Notes under the pieces: generated by a model
The model's database searches: none
The model's input: the letters and a program-made list of their open reading frames with translations, nothing else
What the model was told of the DNA's origin: nothing
Part shown: piece by piece, positions 7,107-15,860 of the stretch
Numbering within the stretch: the stretch's first letter is position 1
Layout of the letters: the number at the start of each line of letters is the position of its first letter
DNA from: CAYMRL01 sp964398985
GTDB taxonomy: Bacteria > Deinococcota > Deinococci > Deinococcales > Trueperaceae
Direction: 5' to 3'
Assembly: GCA_964398985.1 (NCBI GenBank)
Contig: CAYNOS010000019.1
Coordinates: 1-48,186, forward strand
Length of the DNA: 48,186 nt
Made by a program: the position numbers and the translations under genes

Positions 7107-7843
7107 GGATCGGGCTGATCAGTGACGTACACGCCAACGTCATCGCCCTTGAGGCAGCACTCGAGCAACTGAACCTTCGCGGCGCCGAAAAGGTCTTGTG
7201 CCTTGGCGATCTCGTCGGCTACGGGCCGTCGCCGAACGAGGCCATCGACCTGCTAAGGCGCGAAGGCGTCGTGTGCACGCTCGGCGCGGCCGACGAACGC
7301 CTCGCCTACGGCTTCGCTCGCCGCCGGGCTCCGCGACGGGGCGTCGCGGACGAGATCCTCGAGTGGACGCGCGAGGTCCTCGAGCCCCGGCACCTGCAGT
7401 TCTTGCAGAGCCTTCCGGTACAGCAGCGCCTGCAGACGCCGTTCGGCTGGATGCGCTTCTTCCACGGCTCGCTCGAAGACACCAGCGAACGCCTCAACCT
7501 CAACCAGGACCCGATCTCGCTGACACGCATGCTCCAGCGTCACCGCTGCACGGTGTTGGCGGCCGGCTCCACCCACGTGCCGTTCTACCGGCACATCCCG
7601 AAAGCCGGGCTGGTGGTCAACCCCGGGTCGGTCGGGTTGTCTCTCAACGGCGAGCCGGGAGCGGACTACGCCCTGCTGGACATCAGCGAGGACGAGGTCA
7701 TCGTCAAGATGGACAAGGTCGAGTACGACTTCGCCGCGGTCGCTTTCGACATCGTCGCCTGGGGCCTGCCCGCGACCGTCGCCGAAGCCATCCAGATGGG
7801 CCGTATGCCCGACACCATGCAGCGCGGCGCGTCCGACCCGTGA
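7103..7843 (+). CDS. Metallophosphoesterase-fold protein with degenerate metal site
   Basis: A 246-residue calcineurin-like phosphoesterase fold of the YfcE/DUF2437-like type. Early ligands are kept: Asp8 and His10 (SDVHAN) and Asp36 (GDLVGYGPSPNEAI). The usual GNHD motif reads GAAD (61-64), losing the bridging Asn and the catalytic His, and the late GHTH motif reads GSTH (155-158). His121 (FFHGS) and His158 remain. Activity is therefore doubtful, and it may bind a nucleotide or act as a regulator. The GTG start overlaps the M42 stop (GTGA). It is convergent with the thiolase gene. Confidence 0.85.
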   Translation: MRIGLISDVHANVIALEAALEQLNLRGAEKVLCLGDLVGYGPSPNEAIDLLRREGVVCTLGAADERLAYGFARRRAPRRGVADEILEWTREVLEPRHLQFLQSLPVQQRLQTPFGWMRFFHGSLEDTSERLNLNQDPISLTRMLQRHRCTVLAAGSTHVPFYRHIPKAGLVVNPGSVGLSLNGEPGADYALLDISEDEVIVKMDKVEYDFAAVAFDIVAWGLPATVAEAIQMGRMPDTMQRGASDP

Positions 7844-7849
7844 ACTGAC

Positions 7850-9052
<1,203 letters not shown>

Positions 9053-9092
9053 GTTCGAACCCTCCTGGCCGGCCGCTGGGGCACGTGAGGCG

Positions 9093-9098
9093 AGTATA
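9093..9098 (-). promoter_or_regulatory. -10 box, thiolase gene
   Basis: TATACT on the minus strand, about 40 bases before the GTG at 9052. The predicted leader carries a Shine-Dalgarno sequence, so this is a conventional leadered promoter. The box lies just beyond the 3' end of the neighbouring minus-strand gene. Confidence 0.4.
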
Positions 9099-9101
9099 GG
9101 T

Positions 9102-10040
9102 TCAGTGGCGGAAGGTGATGGTGGCCTCGACAGCCGCCCACGACACGTTCAGCGGCCGGTAGAGCGAGAACCCGACCGGCAGCAGCACGACAGCGGCCGC
9201 GGGCGCGTCGGGCGCGACGACCTCTGACGAACCTTGGTAGACCTTGAGCCGGTACGGATGGCGCACCTCGAGCACGCGTCCGTCCTGCTCGAAGACCAAG
9301 GTGCTGTCCCAGGCCATCTCCTCCAAGGCGCTGACGAGCAGCAGCAAGACGTGGTCGCTGCCCGCCAAGGCGACGGCCGCGTCCACGGCTGCGGTCGCCT
9401 CGGGCACGGCCAGCGGAGCGAGGTCGAGGTCGAGTAGCAGCAGGCTCAGTTGGTCGCCCACGAACAGGCGCAGAGCGTGGGTGCCCGACAGCTCGACGAC
9501 CTCCCATGCGGCGCTGGTGCCGAACGGCGTGTCGCTGCGGGCGGGCGGCATCGCGATCGCCGAGCGGTCGCCTCCCGGCAGTCGCAGGGCGGTCTCGGTT
9601 CCGTCCGCTTCGGCCATGACGCCGAGGAGCTGGACGGCGTCGAGCGGCAGCAGCCAACCCGCGACCTGGCTGGCGGGCGGCGGTCGCGCCAGCCCTGCCA
9701 GCTCCTCGGGGGCGGCGCGGCGCACCGGGGCGGAGAGCGTCCACTCGTCGGGACCACCCGAGCCGGGCGCCTGCAGCAGCGCCTGAGGCGAACCCAGGAA
9801 GAACGTGACGACACCTTTCGGGCCTCGCCAGGTCAGCACCTCGCCCGCCGCGGTGACCACGTCGCCCAGCACCACGGCCAGCGACGCCGCCTCGACGTAG
9901 CGGGTGCCGGCGACGTCGAGACCGAGAACGCCGGCGTGCAGCGGCTGGGCGACTGCCACGGGGGTCGGCCACGCGAAGGCCAGCGCCGCGAGCGCCAGCC
10001 ACACGGCCGAGCGCTGTCGGGAGCGAGGTCTGCTTGGCAT
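9102..10040 (-). CDS. Secreted protein of unknown function, copper-amine-oxidase-N-like motifs
   Basis: A 312-residue protein with a clear signal peptide (residues 1-31, Arg-rich start, hydrophobic core, cleavage near AVAQ). The region after it (YVEAASLAVVLGDVVTAAGEVLTWRGPKGVVTFFLGS) resembles the copper-amine-oxidase N-terminal fold common in exported proteins. The rest is beta-rich and I do not recognise it. The ATG at 10040 is preceded by TAGCCT at a distance of 7 bases. It follows on the same strand as the thiolase gene but has its own promoter, and is divergent from hflX. Confidence 0.8.
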   Translation of the reverse strand: MPSRPRSRQRSAVWLALAALAFAWPTPVAVAQPLHAGVLGLDVAGTRYVEAASLAVVLGDVVTAAGEVLTWRGPKGVVTFFLGSPQALLQAPGSGGPDEWTLSAPVRRAAPEELAGLARPPPASQVAGWLLPLDAVQLLGVMAEADGTETALRLPGGDRSAIAMPPARSDTPFGTSAAWEVVELSGTHALRLFVGDQLSLLLLDLDLAPLAVPEATAAVDAAVALAGSDHVLLLLVSALEEMAWDSTLVFEQDGRVLEVRHPYRLKVYQGSSEVVAPDAPAAAVVLLPVGFSLYRPLNVSWAAVEATITFRH

Positions 10041-10047
10041 CGCCGCG

Positions 10048-10053
10048 AGGCTA
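10048..10053 (-). promoter_or_regulatory. -10 box of leaderless promoter, secreted protein gene
   Basis: TAGCCT on the minus strand, 7 bases before the ATG at 10040. Confidence 0.45.
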
Positions 10054-10072
10054 GCACGGTGTCGACAAACGC

Positions 10073-10078
10073 TAGAAT
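10073..10078 (+). promoter_or_regulatory. -10 box, hflX
   Basis: TAGAAT, 52 bases before the GTG of hflX. The short leader contains GAGGAGAGG at 10102-10110. Confidence 0.45.
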
Positions 10079-10130
10079 CGCTTCCAGTACACCTCGTTGA
10101 CGAGGAGAGGACGGTCGCCTAATCGAGAAG

Positions 10131-11840
10131 GTGCACGGCAAGACGCAGGGACTGAAGAGCAACCAGATCAAACGCCTGAGCAATCTCTACCGCCGGCGCG
10201 TGCCTCCAGAATCCGCGCTGACGGTCGACCTGGCGCGGGCACTCAGCGAGCTCAGCGTCGAGTTCGCGCGCGGCGTCAGCGTGCTCATCGACAGGCGCGG
10301 TCGCGTGGTCACGGTCGCGGTCGGCGACGCCAGCGATACGCCGTTGCCCGAGTACACCGGCGAGGCCGAGTCTCGCCTCTCGGGCCTGAGGCTGGCGCAC
10401 ACCCACCTCAAGCCGGGCGGTCTCTCAGGCGCCGATCTGACGACCTTGTTCCTCAACCGGCTCGACGCGATCGTCGCGATCGACCCGCCCGACGAGCGCA
10501 GCGGGGGTCTGAACGGCCAGCTGGCGACCATCGCTCCTGCCTCCGCGGACGAAGAGGATTGGCTCATCGACCCGCAGGCGAGCCTGCGCGAGATCGAGTC
10601 CCTCGACATCAAGGCTCGCATCGAGGCGCTCGAGGAGGAACTCTCGCGCTCCGGCGGCCCCCGCAGCGTCAAGCGCTCGAGCGCCGAGCGCGCCGTGCTG
10701 GTCGGCCTGGCCAGCAAGACCGAAGGAGCCGAGGGGGAGGCGCGCCTGGCCGAGCTCGAAGAGCTGGTGCGGAGCGCGGGTGGTGTCGTGGCCGCGATGA
10801 GCTTCCAGCAACGCGAACGACCCGACCACCGCACGCTGGTGGGCGCCGGCAAGCTGCAGGAGGTCGTGGCGCTGGCCTTCCACGAAGACGCCGACCTGCT
10901 GGTCTTCGACCGGGAGCTCAGCCCGGCTCAAGCGCGCGAGATCGAGGCCGCCACCAAGCTGAAGGTGCTGGACCGCACCCAGGTGATCCTCGACATCTTC
11001 GCCCAGCACGCCCGAGGACGCGAAGCGCAGCTGCAGGTCGAGCTTGCCCAACTCCAGTACCAACTCCCGCGCCTGGCGGGCCGCGGTCAGGCAATGAGCC
11101 GCCTCGGTGGCGGCATCGGGACGCGCGGTCCCGGGGAGACCAAGCTCGAGGTCGATCGTCGCCGCATACGCGACCGTCTGGCTTGGCTCGAGAAGGCGGT
11201 GTCCGACATCAGCAAGCGCCGCGCCGAGACCCGCAAGCAGCGCACGGCCTCGAGCGTGCCGGTGATCGCCTTGGTCGGCTACACCAACGCCGGCAAGTCC
11301 ACGCTGTTCAACGCGTTGACCCATGGCGACGCGCTCACGCAGGACAAGCTCTTCGCCACGCTCAGGCCAACCACCCGCGAGGCCTGGCTGCCGGAGCTCG
11401 GCGAGTGGGGCTCGAAGGTGGTCTTCACCGACACCGTCGGCTTCATCCGCGATCTTCCGGACGAGTTGGTCAACGCGTTCCGGGCCACGCTCGAGGAGCT
11501 GCATCACGCCGACCTGCTCCTCCACGTGGTCGATGGCGCCGCGCCGGGCGCTCCCGAGCGCGTGTCCGCGGTCGAACGCATCCTCGATCAGCTCGACCTC
11601 GAGCCGCCTCGCATGATCGTCGTGAACAAGGCCGATGCCGCCGACGCCGAGGTCATGGCCTCGCTGGCCGCGCGGTTCTCGGCGGTGGGCGTGTCGGCGA
11701 CGCACGGCACCGGCATCGCCGAGCTCAAGCAGGCGTTGGCCGCGGCGCTTGCGCCGGTCGCTCCGGTGACCCGCCCAGGCGGCCCGCTCCGTTCGACGGC
11801 GGAAGCGACTCCCGGAGTCGACGCCTGGATCGAGGCATGA
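10131..11840 (+). CDS. hflX: GTPase HflX
   Basis: A 569-residue HflX, the ribosome-associated GTPase that rescues or splits stalled 70S ribosomes under stress. The GTPase domain is complete: G1 VGYTNAGKST, the conserved GGGIGTRGPGETKLE element before it, G3 DTVGFIRDLP and G4 NKAD. The family-typical N-terminal domain (RTLVGAGKLQEV, LLVFDRELSPAQ) is preceded by about 170 extra residues starting with a basic segment, longer than E. coli HflX and like the longer forms I associate with this phylum. GTG at 10131 has only a weak GAGAAG nearby. It overlaps the ubiD-like gene by 4 bases. Confidence 0.95.
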   Translation: MHGKTQGLKSNQIKRLSNLYRRRVPPESALTVDLARALSELSVEFARGVSVLIDRRGRVVTVAVGDASDTPLPEYTGEAESRLSGLRLAHTHLKPGGLSGADLTTLFLNRLDAIVAIDPPDERSGGLNGQLATIAPASADEEDWLIDPQASLREIESLDIKARIEALEEELSRSGGPRSVKRSSAERAVLVGLASKTEGAEGEARLAELEELVRSAGGVVAAMSFQQRERPDHRTLVGAGKLQEVVALAFHEDADLLVFDRELSPAQAREIEAATKLKVLDRTQVILDIFAQHARGREAQLQVELAQLQYQLPRLAGRGQAMSRLGGGIGTRGPGETKLEVDRRRIRDRLAWLEKAVSDISKRRAETRKQRTASSVPVIALVGYTNAGKSTLFNALTHGDALTQDKLFATLRPTTREAWLPELGEWGSKVVFTDTVGFIRDLPDELVNAFRATLEELHHADLLLHVVDGAAPGAPERVSAVERILDQLDLEPPRMIVVNKADAADAEVMASLAARFSAVGVSATHGTGIAELKQALAAALAPVAPVTRPGGPLRSTAEATPGVDAWIEA

Positions 11841-13648
11841 GGCCGCGCTTCGACGACCTCGGGTCGTTCATCGCCGAACTCGAACGTCGCGGGGAACTCA
11901 GGCGCATCAGCGAGCCGGTCTCCCCTTACCTGGAAGCCTCGGAGATCGCCGACCGCGCGGTCAAGCAAGGCGGGCCGGCGCTGCTGTTCGAGAACGTCAC
12001 CGGCCACTCGCTGCCGGTGGCGATGAACCTGTTCGGCACCCGGGAGCGCATGGCCCTGGCACTGGGGGTCGACACTCTGGATGCGGTTGGCGACCGCATC
12101 CGCGCGCTGCTCGACCTGCGGGTCGGCGGCGGCATGCTCGGCATGCTCTCCAACCTTCCGAAGGTCAAGGAAGTGACCTCGCTGCCACCCCGGCGCGTGC
12201 GCCGCGCTCCGGTCCAGGAACGCATCTACCGCGGCGCCGAGGTCGACCTGGGCAAGCTGCCGATCCTCACCACCTGGCCCAAGGACGGCGGGCCGTTCAT
12301 CACGCTGCCGCTGGTGGTGTCCCGCGATCCGATCGAAGGAGATCTCAACATCGGGATGTACCGCATGCAGGTGATGGGCAAGGACGTCACCGCCATGCAC
12401 TGGCAGCGCCACAAGACCGGCGCGCGTCACCTCGAGAGCGCGAAGCGGGCCGGCGTGAGGCTCGAAGTGGCCGTGGCGATCGGCGGCGACCCCGCCCTGA
12501 TCTACGCCGCCACCGCGCCCCTGCCGCCCGTGGCCGGTCTCAACGAGTACTCCCTGACCGGCTTCCTGCGCGGCCGCTCCCTGGAGGTGGTCAAGGGCGT
12601 CACCGTCGATCTCGAAGTGCCGGCGCACGCCGAGATCGTCCTCGAAGGGTACGTGGACCCGCAAGAGGACTGGGTGCTGGAAGGACCGTTCGGGGATCAC
12701 ACGGGCTTCTACACGCTGCCCGACCTCTACCCCGCCTTCCACGTGACCGCCATCACCACCAGGGCCGCGCCCGTCTACCCCGCCACGGTGGTTGGTCCGC
12801 CGCCGATGGAGGACGCCTATTTGATCGAGGCCAGCGAGCGCATCTTCCTGGTGCCGGCGCAACTCATCCTGCCGGAGATCCGCGACTATCACATGCCGCC
12901 GGCCGGCATCGCCCACAACCTCGTCAACGTCAAGATTGACAAGCGCTTCCCCGGCCACGCCTACAAGGTCGGCAATGGCCTGCTGGGGCTGGGTCAGATG
13001 ATGTTCGCCAAGGTGATCCTGGTCTCCGACGATCCCGCGGCCAACGTCAAGGACCACCTGGGCTTCTGGCGCGACGTCCTCGCGCAGGCGGTCCCGGGAC
13101 GCGACAGCCAGTTCGCCAAAGGCCCCATCGACGTGTTGGATCACGCCAGCCGCGCTTGGAGCTACGGCAGCAAGCTGATCATCGACGGCACCCGCAAGGC
13201 CGCCGAGGAGGGCGGCTCCCAGCCCCTGCCGACGAATCCCGAGCGGGCAGCCGCGGCTCTTCCCTCCCACACTGACGTCGTGGACCAGCACCAGCCGCCC
13301 GCCGGCATCTGGTTCCTCACCCTCGACAAAACGCGTGCCGGACAGGGACGCGAGCTGCTCTCCTGGGCCGCCGGGCAGTCCGCGGCGCTGGGCGGCGTGC
13401 GGCTGATCGCAGTGCTCGGCGCCGAGGTGGCCGCCCGCAACTTCGAGGAGTGCATGTGGACGCTGCTCAACAACATCGATCCTGAGCGCGACGTCGAGAT
13501 CCTCGTCACCCCTGATGGCAGACCGGTGTTCGCTGTCGACGCCACCGCCAAGCGTCCCGACGAGGGTTTCGACCGCGAATGGCCGGAGAAGCTCACGATG
13601 GACGAGGACGTCAAGCGCAGGGTCGACGCGCTTTGGCCGCGTAGTTAG
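11837..13648 (+). CDS. UbiD family decarboxylase (menaquinone-type)
   Basis: A 603-residue member of the UbiD family, which use prenylated FMN to decarboxylate aromatic or unsaturated acids. Length and sequence fit the menaquinone biosynthesis decarboxylase group (futalosine pathway) better than short UbiD. The prFMN-site segment (LNIGMYRMQVMGKD, MHWQRHKTGARH) and the catalytic acidic segment EGPFGDHTGFY are visible. No UbiX-type prenyltransferase or other mqn gene is in the window, so the exact substrate is inferred. The ATG at 11837 overlaps the hflX stop. Its end overlaps the convergent permease gene by 3 bases. Confidence 0.88.
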   Translation: MRPRFDDLGSFIAELERRGELRRISEPVSPYLEASEIADRAVKQGGPALLFENVTGHSLPVAMNLFGTRERMALALGVDTLDAVGDRIRALLDLRVGGGMLGMLSNLPKVKEVTSLPPRRVRRAPVQERIYRGAEVDLGKLPILTTWPKDGGPFITLPLVVSRDPIEGDLNIGMYRMQVMGKDVTAMHWQRHKTGARHLESAKRAGVRLEVAVAIGGDPALIYAATAPLPPVAGLNEYSLTGFLRGRSLEVVKGVTVDLEVPAHAEIVLEGYVDPQEDWVLEGPFGDHTGFYTLPDLYPAFHVTAITTRAAPVYPATVVGPPPMEDAYLIEASERIFLVPAQLILPEIRDYHMPPAGIAHNLVNVKIDKRFPGHAYKVGNGLLGLGQMMFAKVILVSDDPAANVKDHLGFWRDVLAQAVPGRDSQFAKGPIDVLDHASRAWSYGSKLIIDGTRKAAEEGGSQPLPTNPERAAAALPSHTDVVDQHQPPAGIWFLTLDKTRAGQGRELLSWAAGQSAALGGVRLIAVLGAEVAARNFEECMWTLLNNIDPERDVEILVTPDGRPVFAVDATAKRPDEGFDREWPEKLTMDEDVKRRVDALWPRS

Positions 13649-14502
13649 GCCGGCCGCCTGCCGATCACGGCCGCCGGGACGAAGATCAGCGCCTGAGCGA
13701 GAACGATCGCGGCGCCGCTCGGAACGTCGAGCAGGAACGAGGCCAGCAGCCCGATCAACGTGCTGAGCACGCCGATGACGACGCTGAGAATCGTCATCTG
13801 CGCCAGCGTGCGCGCCAGCAGGCGCGCGGTCGCCGCCGGGATGACCAGGTAGGCGGCCATCAGGATCACCCCGACGACCACCGCGCTGACCGCGACTACC
13901 ACGGCGGCCAACACGAACAAGAGCAGCTCGAGGCGGCCGGCAGGCACGCCGTCGGTTCTTGCCAACTCGTCATCGAAGGTCGCGTACGCCAGGCGCCCCC
14001 ACACCGCCAGCGTAACGGCGCTGGCTGCGGCGGCAACCCCCGCGATCACGATCAGGTCGGGGCTCCTGACGCCGAGGATCGACCCGAACAGCAGGTCGAC
14101 CAGCGAGAGTCCGAGGTTGACGTCGGGCGGGATCAGCGAGAAGAACGTGACGCCGAGCGCTACCGAGACCGCGAACGCGACGCCTATCGCGGTATCGCTG
14201 CTGAGGTCGGTGCGCGAGCGCAGCAGCGCGATCACCAGCGCCGCCAGCACGCTGAACGGCACGGCTATGAACAGCGGGTGCTCCAGCAGCCTGAGGCCAG
14301 ACCCGATGAGGCCGCTGGTGACGATCGCGTAGGCTCCGATGCCCATGCCGCCGAAGGCCGCGTGTGCAAGACCGTCGCCCAGGAACGACAGCCGCCGCTG
14401 CACCACGAACACCCCGATCAGCGCGCTCATGATGGCGATCAGCACGCCGGCGGCAACTGCCCTCTGCAGGAACGGAAGCGAGAGTGCCGCGAGCAGGTCC
14501 AC
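13645..14502 (-). CDS. Zn/Mn-type ABC transporter permease (ZnuB family)
   Basis: A 285-residue polytopic membrane protein with about eight hydrophobic helices, matching the ABC-3 permease family that imports zinc or manganese. Typical segments include FLGDGLAHAAFGGMGIG near residues 38-54 and the cytoplasmic coupling stretch with LVIPAATARLLARTLAQM. The start is GTG at 14502, 17 bases after the stop of the ATPase gene, so the two form an operon. No periplasmic metal-binding protein gene is next to them. Confidence 0.9.
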   Translation of the reverse strand: MDLLAALSLPFLQRAVAAGVLIAIMSALIGVFVVQRRLSFLGDGLAHAAFGGMGIGAYAIVTSGLIGSGLRLLEHPLFIAVPFSVLAALVIALLRSRTDLSSDTAIGVAFAVSVALGVTFFSLIPPDVNLGLSLVDLLFGSILGVRSPDLIVIAGVAAAASAVTLAVWGRLAYATFDDELARTDGVPAGRLELLLFVLAAVVVAVSAVVVGVILMAAYLVIPAATARLLARTLAQMTILSVVIGVLSTLIGLLASFLLDVPSGAAIVLAQALIFVPAAVIGRRPA

Positions 14503-14518
14503 GTTCAGCCCGCCGCCC

Positions 14519-15310
14519 TCATGGCGCGACCGCGTGATCGTGGTGACGGTGCCCGAACGCGGTGGTGAGCCGCTCCTCGGTCAGCACGTCGCCAGGCGCC
14601 CCATGGCCGTGCACGCGCCGGTTGAGGATGAGCACGTCGTCTGCGTGGTAGCGGGCAGCCGCCAGGTCGTGAGTGATCATCGCGACGGCCGCACCGGTAT
14701 CGGCTTGGTAATGCTCCAACAGGTCGTAGAGGTCGTGCTCGGCCAGGAAGTCGACGCCGGCGGCCGGCTCGTCGAGGAGCACCAGCTGGGGCCGCCTGAC
14801 GAGGGCACGGGCGAGGAAGGTCCGCTGCAGCTCGCCGCCTGACAGCCGCGACAACTGACGGTCGCGCAACTGGAAGGCGCCGACCGACTGCAGCGCGGCT
14901 GCCGCCATCGCCCGCAGCGTCTTGCCGGTACGCCACGGCCAGCGGCCCGTGATCCCGGTGACGACCAACTCGACCGCGGTCGCCGGGAAGGTCCGGTCGA
15001 AGGTCTTGAGCTGCGGAACGTAACCGATCAGGTCCGGTCTGACACCAGCGTCCTCGCCGAACAGCGCCGCGTGACCGTGCTGAGGCTGCACCAACCCTAG
15101 CGCGACCTTCATCAACGTCGACTTGCCACCGCCGTTGGGTCCGACGATCGCGAGGAAGCGTCCCGCAGCCAGGTCGACGCTGACGTTCTCGAGAACCTGA
15201 GCATCCGAGAACCTCACGCTCACGTCGTGGACGTGAAGCGCTGGCACGCCCGGCGGCGGAGGCGGCGGTGAACCGGGCCTGCCGGCGGCCAAGTGAGAAC
15301 CGATTCTCAT
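14519..15310 (-). CDS. Zn/Mn-type ABC transporter ATP-binding protein (ZnuC family)
   Basis: A 263-residue ABC ATPase. Walker A is GPNGGGKS (57-64), the signature is LSGGELQ and Walker B is LVLLDEP. The C-terminus has a His-rich tail (GHRHHDH) that may bind metal, and residues 15-20 are a run of Pro. I start it at the ATG at 15310 because a TAGCAT -10 box lies 7 bases upstream; the longer reading frame to 15352 would start inside the rpmB terminator. The start codon overlaps the palindrome at 15294-15309, a candidate operator. Partner of the downstream permease. Confidence 0.92.
   Translation of the reverse strand: MRIGSHLAAGRPGSPPPPPPGVPALHVHDVSVRFSDAQVLENVSVDLAAGRFLAIVGPNGGGKSTLMKVALGLVQPQHGHAALFGEDAGVRPDLIGYVPQLKTFDRTFPATAVELVVTGITGRWPWRTGKTLRAMAAAALQSVGAFQLRDRQLSRLSGGELQRTFLARALVRRPQLVLLDEPAAGVDFLAEHDLYDLLEHYQADTGAAVAMITHDLAAARYHADDVLILNRRVHGHGAPGDVLTEERLTTAFGHRHHDHAVAP
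15294..15309. promoter_or_regulatory. Candidate metalloregulator operator overlapping a start codon
   Basis: TGAGAACCGATTCTCA has perfect 6-base arms (TGAGAA/TTCTCA) around a 4-base centre. It covers bases of the first six codons of the ZnuC-like gene, immediately at the predicted transcription start of a leaderless mRNA. Position and gene suggest a Zur-, Fur- or DtxR-type repressor site. The regulator is not in the window. Confidence 0.45.
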
Positions 15311-15317
15311 CCGCGTG

Positions 15318-15323
15318 ATGCTA
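15318..15323 (-). promoter_or_regulatory. -10 box of leaderless promoter, znuC-like gene
   Basis: TAGCAT on the minus strand, 7 bases before the ATG at 15310 and just downstream of the rpmB terminator. Confidence 0.5.
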
Positions 15324-15341
15324 CCGCATCGCCAAATAGAG

Positions 15342-15370
15342 AACCCCGCCACGGCGAGGTAGGCGGGGTT
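15342..15370 (-). terminator. Intrinsic terminator of rpmB
   Basis: A perfect 9-bp stem (AACCCCGCC at 15342-15350 and GGCGGGGTT at 15362-15370) with an 11-base loop, 42 bases after the rpmB stop. On the minus strand it is followed by a moderately T-rich stretch (CTCTATTT). It separates rpmB from the metal transporter operon. Confidence 0.8.
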
Positions 15371-15412
15371 TGACGGCGTCCGGCTCAGCGGCGCGCGGCC
15401 GCCAGCGCCGGA

Positions 15413-15661
15413 TCAGGCGCGCTTGTTGGGGTTGACGAACACCGTGGGATCCAGTTGGCGGATCGCCTTGGCGCTGAGCCACACGCGCTGGGCCTTGCCA
15501 TCGACCCAGATGGTGCGCTTCTGCAGGTTCGGCTTCTGCGTGGTCTTGTGCACGCCGACCTGCTTGAGACCGACGCCGCCACGCTTCTTCGGAGAGCCCT
15601 TGCGGGTGCTGCTGGTGGTGCTCCTGGTCTTCTTCCCGGTTACGGCGCAGACGCGCGGCAT
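15413..15661 (-). CDS. rpmB: 50S ribosomal protein L28
   Basis: An 82-residue L28 with the typical CxxTGKK start (residues 5-11), a basic middle (STRKGSPKKRGGVGLKQVG) and the conserved TQKPNLQKRTIWVDGK segment. The ATG at 15661 has GGAGGA about 6 bases upstream. The reading frame remains open to 15757, but the extra residues are not L28-like. It is a single-gene unit with a TAGACT -10 box upstream and a strong terminator downstream. Confidence 0.95.
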   Translation of the reverse strand: MPRVCAVTGKKTRSTTSSTRKGSPKKRGGVGLKQVGVHKTTQKPNLQKRTIWVDGKAQRVWLSAKAIRQLDPTVFVNPNKRA

Positions 15662-15747
15662 GTGCTTCCTCCATGGTGCCCAGCTGGTTTGTCGGGCGGA
15701 AAGTGCTGGTTGACAGGGGCGACTGCCGGTCGCCCACAGAGCGTTTG

Positions 15748-15753
15748 AGTCTA
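15748..15753 (-). promoter_or_regulatory. -10 box, rpmB
   Basis: TAGACT on the minus strand preceded by TGC (extended -10 form), about 87 bases before the rpmB ATG. No good -35 hexamer is seen. Confidence 0.4.
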
Positions 15754-15793
15754 GCACAACCGGCTGCGGCGTGGGTGGCCGGAGCCCGCTCCA

Positions 15794-15824
15794 TTGACAG
15801 GGGCCGCGGCCGGGTGCATATTAT
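15794..15824 (+). promoter_or_regulatory. Sigma-70-like promoter of the lipoprotein gene
   Basis: TTGACA at 15794-15799. The -10 could be CATATT at 15817-15822 (17-base spacing) or TATTAT at 15819-15824 (19-base spacing). This is the only clear TTGACA-type -35 that I found in the window. Confidence 0.5.
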
Positions 15825-15860
15825 CCCTGCTTCGAAAACCTGAAGTGCTGGGGGTTCAGC

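Noticed and set aside
10097..13648. A 1183-residue frame suggesting a fusion upstream of the UbiD-like decarboxylase
   Set aside because: Residues before 11837 are shadow translation of hflX; the family start is at the ATG overlapping the hflX stop.
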